A DNA stretch of 64,000 bases from Salticus scenicus (lineage: Eukaryota > Arthropoda > Arachnida > Araneae > Salticidae). Shown one piece after another: positions 58,531-64,000 of the stretch (positions are counted from its first letter, which is position 1; each line of letters starts with the position of its first letter). The notes beneath the pieces were generated by a model that was given only the letters and a program-made list of their open reading frames with translations, did no database searches and had not been told where the DNA came from. Made by a program: the position numbers and the translations under genes. The stretch lies in NCBI GenBank assembly GCA_963930645.1, contig OZ005648.1, positions 149,308,035-149,372,034 on the forward strand, given 5' to 3'.

Positions 58531-59759
58531 TTCGGCAATGATATTGTTATGTTCGAGGAAATAATCAAGACGACTTGTAATCACATTATCAAAGACTTTT
58601 CCGAGCGTTAGCAGCAGACAAATAGGTCGATAGCTTCCAGGAAGGTCGGGTGGCTTACCCTCCTTTAAAATAAGAATAACTTTAGCACTTTTCCAGGTCT
58701 TAGGAAACTTTCCAGTTTTCAAACAATATTTTGATACATCAACAAACCAAACACGGTCGGCATGGAAAACGTGTTTTATAATTTCGTAACGAATACCATC
58801 ATGTCCTGGAGCCTTGTTATTTTGCAATTGATTTATAATATTATAAACTTCATTAATAGAAATCGGAATAAAGTTAGGTTCTATAGATTTACTTGTGCTA
58901 TTGTATAAATTGTAGTTGAGACCAAAATGGTGACTCAGAATTAATTCTATAATTTCATTCCTGTTAATATTAGAGTTTCCATCTTCTTTAATCATACTAG
59001 TTATATTGAGTGGTTTCTTAGCTTTACCAACAACGGCGTTGTAAACACTGATATGTATAGTCGTCTTGGTAATAGAATTGATATACTCTTTAAAACTTTT
59101 CTTCTTTTCTTGGTTGATGAGTTTCTTGTATAGAGCTTGAGCTTTTCTAAAATCGATTAACTTTTTATTTCTTAATTCTTCTTCAGGTTCTTTTTGATAT
59201 CTTCTTCTGAGAGCTCTAACTTTACTTCTAAAAATATGAATTTCCTGGTTCCACCAGGGAGCAATCTTCTTAGGCTTATACAAACGCTTTCTTACACAAT
59301 CTATGGCTAGTTTATAAAGACTATCTTAAAAATTAATGATGTAGTTGTCAATGTCCTCCATTGTCTCGGTCTTATAAAAACTAATTAAATCATAAATACC
59401 AGTCTTCATCTTCCACCAATTCATCCTTTTTAAAGAGAGATAACTACTCTCCAAAATAATAGTACTATCTAATTTAATAAGGATAGTAACAAGATTGTGG
59501 TCGCTCCCAAAGTGTCGATCAACTGCAGAAAAATCAATGTCGACATTTTCATCGAAGTTCTTGACAAAGGCCAAATCAATCCAACTCATACGTAAGCCTC
59601 TAACAAAGGTTGGAATCGAATCAGCTTGATTCAGTAACTTTAAATCATAATTCAGCATATGTGGGATAATTTTCTCTCTTCTGCTATCAAGGGGTCTATT
59701 ATCCCAGAGGTAGGATTTGGCATTCCAATCACCAATAATGATGGTGGGGATGTTGGAGT
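58531..59759 (-). pseudogene. LINE-2 ORF2: endonuclease end, linker and RT N-terminus, duplicate 2 (uninterrupted)
   Basis: This is one reading frame apart from a TAA near 59,325. It begins IIIGDWNAKSYLWD and RHFGSDHNLV, then RRYQKEPEEELRNKK, NKAPGHDGIRYEI and GSYRPICLLLTLGKVFDNVI, and ends HNNIIAE. It lacks the 12.1-kb insertion and so shows its empty site near 59,012. The 5' boundary abuts the target duplication agcgttactggtaa (59,760-59,773). Confidence 0.9.
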
Positions 59760-60841
59760 AGCGTTACTGGTAAAACTATTTTATCAGAACGGCAGCAATA
59801 GCTTAGTTCCACTGCGTGGATATCGTCGTTTAAAGGGATTGCGAAAAAGGCTCAAGTCGAAGAATGTTTTGAAAATGTTTAGGACATTTGTAAGAGACTG
59901 GTGACTTGGGTGTGCTGCCAGGAAGAGGGCGAAAACCGATCGCGAATGAAACTGTCAAAGAAGTCACTACTGCTGTGGTTGATAGAGCCTCCAGTTCCCG
60001 GTATTCTTGGTATTCTTCAGCAAGTGCTCAATCGGTGGCACGCAAGTTGGTAATTCCTTGGTCGACAGTACGAAAAATTCTGCGATACATTTTAGTATCC
60101 GTATAAGATCCACATGGTGCAAATGCTTCAACCTCAATACTGCCAAACTCGCTCAGCATTTGCTTGCCGATTTTAGGCGAGAATGGATGTTGATGACGCG
60201 CGGCCTTGGAAAATTCTATGGTCAGATGAGGTGCACTTTTCTTTAGATGGAGCTGTGAATAATCAAAATTGCTGAATATTGGATGCTTCACCTCCTAATA
60301 TCCTGCATGAACAACCACTGCATTCTGATTACGCGACTGCATGGTGTGGATTTACGGCAGATTTTATCCTCGGACAGTTTTTCTTTGAAACTTTCACACC
60401 TCAAGATCTTAAAAAGTGCTCTGTCACGAGGGAACGATACAGTGAACTCCTTGGAAATCAAGCCATTCCTAGTTTATAGGAACGGCAATGTTCGCTAACC
60501 ACTGTATTCATGCAAGATTTAGCAACTACCACATTGGGCGCCAAGTCAAAGAACTGCTTCGTGCTACATTTGGTGAGAATCGTGTAATTTCCAGAGGTTT
60601 TCCAGATGCCTGGCCTCCTCGTTCACCTGACTTATATCCCTGTGATTTCTGTTTGTGCGGATTCCTAAAAGACCGTGTTTATACTAGAAGAATTAAGACT
60701 TTACCTGAGTTGAAAGCCAACATTACACGCCCTGTTGCTGAAATCCGTCGAGAGTTTCTTCGCTCTGCCATTGTACACGGTATAATGCGCTTTGAATGCT
60801 TAATTGATGTCAATGAAGCACACCGGGAGCATATTCTGTAA
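59760..60841 (+). pseudogene. mariner-type transposase, most of the gene, frameshifted
   Basis: It starts at the LINE target duplication; the first codons are at 37,9xx. LVKLFYQNGSNSLVPLRGY and PGRGRKPIANETV lead into the HTH ARKLVIPWSTVRKILR. The catalytic domain has Asp in WSDEVHF (60,225), Asp in MQDLATT (60,516) and Asp in RSPDLYPCDF (60,629). The last two are about 37 residues apart; a frameshift prevents an exact count. CLCGFLKDRVYTRRIK and the final EAHREHIL before TAA complete a normal C-terminus. At least three frameshifts and stops make it inactive. It belongs to the IS630/Tc1/mariner superfamily. Confidence 0.88.
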
Positions 60842-61046
60842 TTAAATTTTTATGATTCTGACAGATTTTTTGTCTTTTTTTAAGCGCCACAAATTCCCCT
60901 GGTGGTCAAAATTTGAACTATTTTTTATTGCAGAAATCGCTTCCCCACGGTCCATATAACGTATATACCAAATTTCATCAAAATCTGATAGACAGAACGA
61001 GTACGATAGAGGTTTAAATAGGGTATCTTTATTTACAACCACCCTG
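60842..61046 (+). mobile_element. mariner right end
   Basis: The complement reads cagggtggttgtaaataaag, then attttgatgaaatttggtat and ttcaaattttgaccaccag. It pairs with the left end at 37,723-37,870. It is followed by the TA target base pair and composite-repeat sequence. Confidence 0.85.
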
Positions 61047-62090
61047 TATCTTAGATGAGTTCATTGGGCAACATGTTCCGACATTTTGTTTCCAAGTTGT
61101 GGCCACTTGAAATCTGGCTGGCACTTGAAAAGGTGCCATCACCATAATTTTTAAAATCCTAAACTGATTCAAACCAAAGTTGGATAGTGAACGTACGGTT
61201 CAAATATCTTGGATAAGTTCACATAGTAACTTGCTCCGTAATTTTACTTGCAAATGGCGGCTACTTGAAAATTTGTCATTATGATAAATTTTGTACTACT
61301 GAATCAATTCGTCTAAAATTTGATAGTGGATTTAACATTAAATATCTCAGATAAGTTTGCTGGCTATCTCACTCCGCGATTTTGTTTGCAAGTAGTGGTC
61401 ACTTGAAATCACGGTGGCACTGAAAAATTTCTTATCACGATAATTTTTGAAATACTGATTTAGTTTGTACCGAAGTTGGACAGTGAACTTATCTTGTATG
61501 ATTTCTCTGGGCAAGTTGCTCCACAATTTTGTTTCCAAGTAGCAGTTAATTTGAAGGCCACTTGAAATATTTTCATAACAATAACTTTTGAAATACTGCA
61601 CTGATTAGAACCAAAGTTGGACAGTGAATTTATGCTTCAAATGTCTTGGATGAGTATGCTGGGCAACTTGCTCCGTCATATTGTTTCCAAGTGATGGCCA
61701 CTTGAAAATTTGTTATCACGATAGGATTTGAAATACTTAATTAATTCGAACCAAAGTTGAAAAATAGAGTTATCACTCAAATATCTATGATTTCTGTGGG
61801 CAAGTTTCCCTGGAATTTTGTTTCCAAGTTGTGGCCATTTGAACTTTGCCACTTAAGAACTTGTTATCGCAATAACATTTGAAATACTGAATTTATTCGA
61901 ATCAAAGTTGAACTGTTGATTTACCTTACAAATATCTTGTATTAGTTCACTGAGCAACTTGTTCCTTCATTTTGATCCAAATGGCGGTTTTTTAATTTTC
62001 ATCGCGATTACTTTTGTAATTCTGAATTAAATCGAACTAAATTTGTGCAGTAGACTTATCTTACAAATGCATTTAACCCTAGAACACTAG
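61047..62090 (+). repeat. composite repeat, copy B, part 3
   Basis: It starts tatcttagatgagttcattg in mid-unit and follows the same unit order as 6,375-7,900 of copy A (ctggcacttgaaa, aaatggcggctacttgaaaa, cgaaccaaagttgaaaaa). It ends near the caaatgcatttaaccc stretch. Confidence 0.8.
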
Positions 62091-62168
62091 CATGTTCATA
62101 TCAGCCGCTGCGCTGTTACTAGGGGTACGTAAAATTCGTTTTATTTGCTTATATTACAATAATGTTGT

Positions 62169-62405
62169 TAACACGCTTTTATTAGCTTCACCTGTATGTA
62201 TGTTTGTTTGTATGTTTGTATGTATGTTTGTAACCGCTCTGAGAGCAAAAAAAAAAAAAAAATCTATATTGTAAGAAAAGACTTTCCCTACGTGAACACC
62301 GTGGCTGTGAAGTAAGGCGCCGTGCTACGAATCTAAAGGTCTAACGTTCGATCCCAGCCAGGGGAGATTTTTTAAAAATGGTTTTTGTTTAATTCTAAAT
62401 TATTT
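62169..62405 (+). mobile_element. tRNA-derived SINE-like element, family A
   Basis: acgcttttattagcttcacc, a GTATGTTT short tandem and gtaaccgctctgagagc precede a tRNA-like block. That block has an A-box-like tggctgtgaag (62,302-62,312) and a B box cgttcgatccc (62,345-62,355). ttaaaaatggtttttgttta follows. The minus-strand copy at 25,100-25,308 matches it. It is not a functional tRNA: the acceptor pairing is poor and the body continues past it. Confidence 0.68.
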
Positions 62406-62879
62406 TAATTAAAGATTTAAATGTATGTAAATATTATGGTGTGTCACTCACACGATTTTCTCTTACCCTGCATTTTAATACTAAGATAGATATTTTGTGC
62501 TTTTTAGTTCACATTTCTATAAAAGCGTGTCCTTTAATTTTTTAAAACTATAATATTATTCAACACAGTTGCTTAGCAACGTTTAAGTTGTTGTCAGTTT
62601 AAGAAACTAAAGTAAATGTAATGATATAATGTAAATAAACACCTAAAAAATATCCCAATGCTAAAAGTTGACAGTAGTTTTGAGAAGTAAAGGGTTTCCA
62701 TAAGGATTTTATGTGTACATTTTTTTTTTAAATTAAATTTTTATATTAATGTTAAAAATAGAACCACTTAAAAAAAAAAAAAAAATACGTGTGGCACTCG
62801 AGGACTGCCGCGGTAAAGCTATTGCATAGCATTTTTTATCAACTTATGCAATTATAATTATTTATTTATTTTATTTATG
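62406..62879. other. AT-rich DNA, no gene seen
   Basis: It contains poly(A) at 62,770-62,785 and a short GC-rich block gcactcgaggactgccgcgg (62,795-62,814) before the terminal array. Confidence 0.5.
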
Positions 62880-64000
62880 CAGTATTTTATTTCCTTTGAT
62901 ATTAATTCAAGTTTTTTCTTTGATATTAATTCAAGTTACACTTTTTGAGCGTGGTCACCGATAAGAAAACAATTGTTTTTCTTTTATTGAATAAATGAGA
63001 ATATATCCGCAATGAGAATATATCAAAAATATCCGCAATCGATTTGTAGGTATCGAAAACCTCGATGTACCAAATTTGAATGATCTAACTCTATTTTTTC
63101 AGAAAAGGTATTTTAATAGGTTTTTAAAGGCCTGCAAGTCGAATGGGGATATTCACGTTTTTCCTTTGATATTAATGAATAAGATAACAATAATGATAAG
63201 AAAACAAATTTTAATAGAGAAAAGGTATTTTAATAGGTTTTAAAGGCCTGCAAGTCGAATAGGGATATTCAAGTTTTTTCTTTGATATTAATTCAAGTTA
63301 CACTTTTTGAGCGTGGTGACCGATAAGAAAACAAATTTTAATAGAGAAAAGCTATTTAATAGGTTTTAAAGGCCTGCAAGTCGAATGGGGATATTCAAGT
63401 TTTTTCTTTGATATTAATTCAAGTTACACTTTTTGAGCGTGGTGACCAATAAGAAAACAAATTTTTTTCTTTTATTGAATAAATGAGAATATATCCGCAA
63501 TGAGAATATATCAAAAATATCCGCAATCGATTTGTAGGTATCGAAAACCTCGATGTACCAAATTTCAATGATCTAACTCTATTTTTTGTAAAAAGGTATT
63601 TTAATAGGTTTGTAAAGGCCTGCAAGTCGAATGGGGATATTCAAGTTTTTTCTTTGATATAATTTCAAGTTACACTTTTTGAGCGTGGTGACCGATAAGA
63701 AAACAAATTTTAATAGAGAAAAGGTATTTAATAGGTTTTAAAGGCCTGCAAGTCGAATGGGGATATTAAAGTTTTTTCTTTGATATTAATGAATAAGATA
63801 ACAATAATAAGAAAACAAATTTTAATAGAGAAAAGGTATTTTAATAGGTTTTAAAGGCCTGCAAGTCGAATGGGGATATTCAAGTTTTTTCTTTGATATT
63901 AATTCAAGTTACACTTTTTGAGCGTGGTGACCGATAAGAAAACAAATTTAATAGAGAAAAGGTATTTAATAGGTTTTAAAGGCCTGCAAGTCGAATGGGG
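62880..64000 (+). repeat. minisatellite array, two unit lengths, runs off the window
   Basis: ggcctgcaagtcgaatgggg recurs at about 63,128, 63,246 (one change), 63,371, 63,617, 63,745, 63,856 and 63,980. Spacings are about 111-128 bp, with one of 246 bp. The long form contains an extra block (tatccgcaatcgatttgtag, gaaaacctcgatgtacc), seen at 63,040 and 63,525. Shared parts are gatattaattcaagttacac and gagcgtggtgaccgataaga. The right end is beyond the window. Confidence 0.93.

Larger units (their letters stand above)
37723..61046 (+). mobile_element. Tc1/mariner element footprint, expanded to 23.3 kb by nested insertions and a duplication
   Basis: The left end (caggaaagttag ... gtgaccctatt) and the complement of the right end (cagggtggttgtaaataaag ... 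accctattt) are homologous. They continue as a long inverted repeat of about 150 bp, with gattttgatgaaatttggta in both. TA flanks both ends (37,721-37,722 and 61,047-61,048). Joining the outside sequence restores an ordinary composite-repeat unit. The transposase gene is split by a minus-strand LINE. Without nested material the element would be about 1.6 kb. Confidence 0.85.

Noticed and set aside
62290..62365. Functional tRNA gene
   Set aside because: The B box is good, but acceptor pairing is poor and the same block occurs in a second dispersed copy with shared flanks, so it is a SINE-like head.

Overview
This window is AT-rich, repeat-dense eukaryotic DNA, almost certainly from an arthropod. 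The evidence is a BEL/Pao retrotransposon, two LINEs whose polyprotein ends in RNase H, a Tc1/mariner element, a deleted Helitron, PIF/Harbinger- and CACTG-type MITEs, tRNA-derived SINE-like elements and several minisatellites. An arachnid such as a spider is plausible from the flavour of the mariner and Helitron peptides, but the sequence does not prove it. No intact protein-coding gene and no intact tRNA or rRNA gene was found. The only candidate for host coding sequence is one exon-like open stretch at 20,367-20,675 (minus).

Layout. 1-4,500: 3' part of a decayed BEL/Pao element, truncated by the window start. 4,530-4,942, 12,316-13,632, 17,752-19,064 and 25,859-27,017: four copies of one non-coding family, called X here. 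Its copies have a terminal hairpin, a CTAG-T end and internal modules of about 175 bp, and look Helitron/Helentron-like. 6,095-10,268: a composite repeat, part of which is tandemly duplicated as a 1.67 kb unit. 14,321-15,251: a transposon with terminal inverted repeats. 21,085-23,640: an internally deleted Helitron whose right end resembles a second non-coding family, Y (30,228-32,260 and 52,064-52,838). 28,665-28,824: a PIF/Harbinger MITE with TTA duplications.

The right half is a readable stratigraphy. A composite repeat (34,955 onward) was hit by a 5'-truncated LINE (35,789-37,350; 14-bp target duplication). The same repeat was hit, at a TA, by a mariner element whose two ends now lie at 37,723 and 61,046. 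A second LINE inserted in minus orientation into the mariner transposase gene (14-bp duplication at 37,996 and 59,760). A minisatellite-bearing element (40,514-43,597) then entered that LINE. A segment running from the minisatellite to the middle of the mariner was tandemly duplicated; the copies look about 99% identical. Finally a 12.1-kb element with CACTG ends (44,080-56,203) occupies one duplicate only, and the other duplicate preserves the empty site.

Inside the 12.1-kb element are SINE-like copies, a 1.57-kb foldback element, a 249-bp palindrome with hammerhead-ribozyme-like arms, a family-Y copy and other repeats. After the mariner the composite repeat resumes (61,047-62,090). A SINE-like copy follows, and a minisatellite array runs off the right edge. 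All identities and boundaries were judged by eye.
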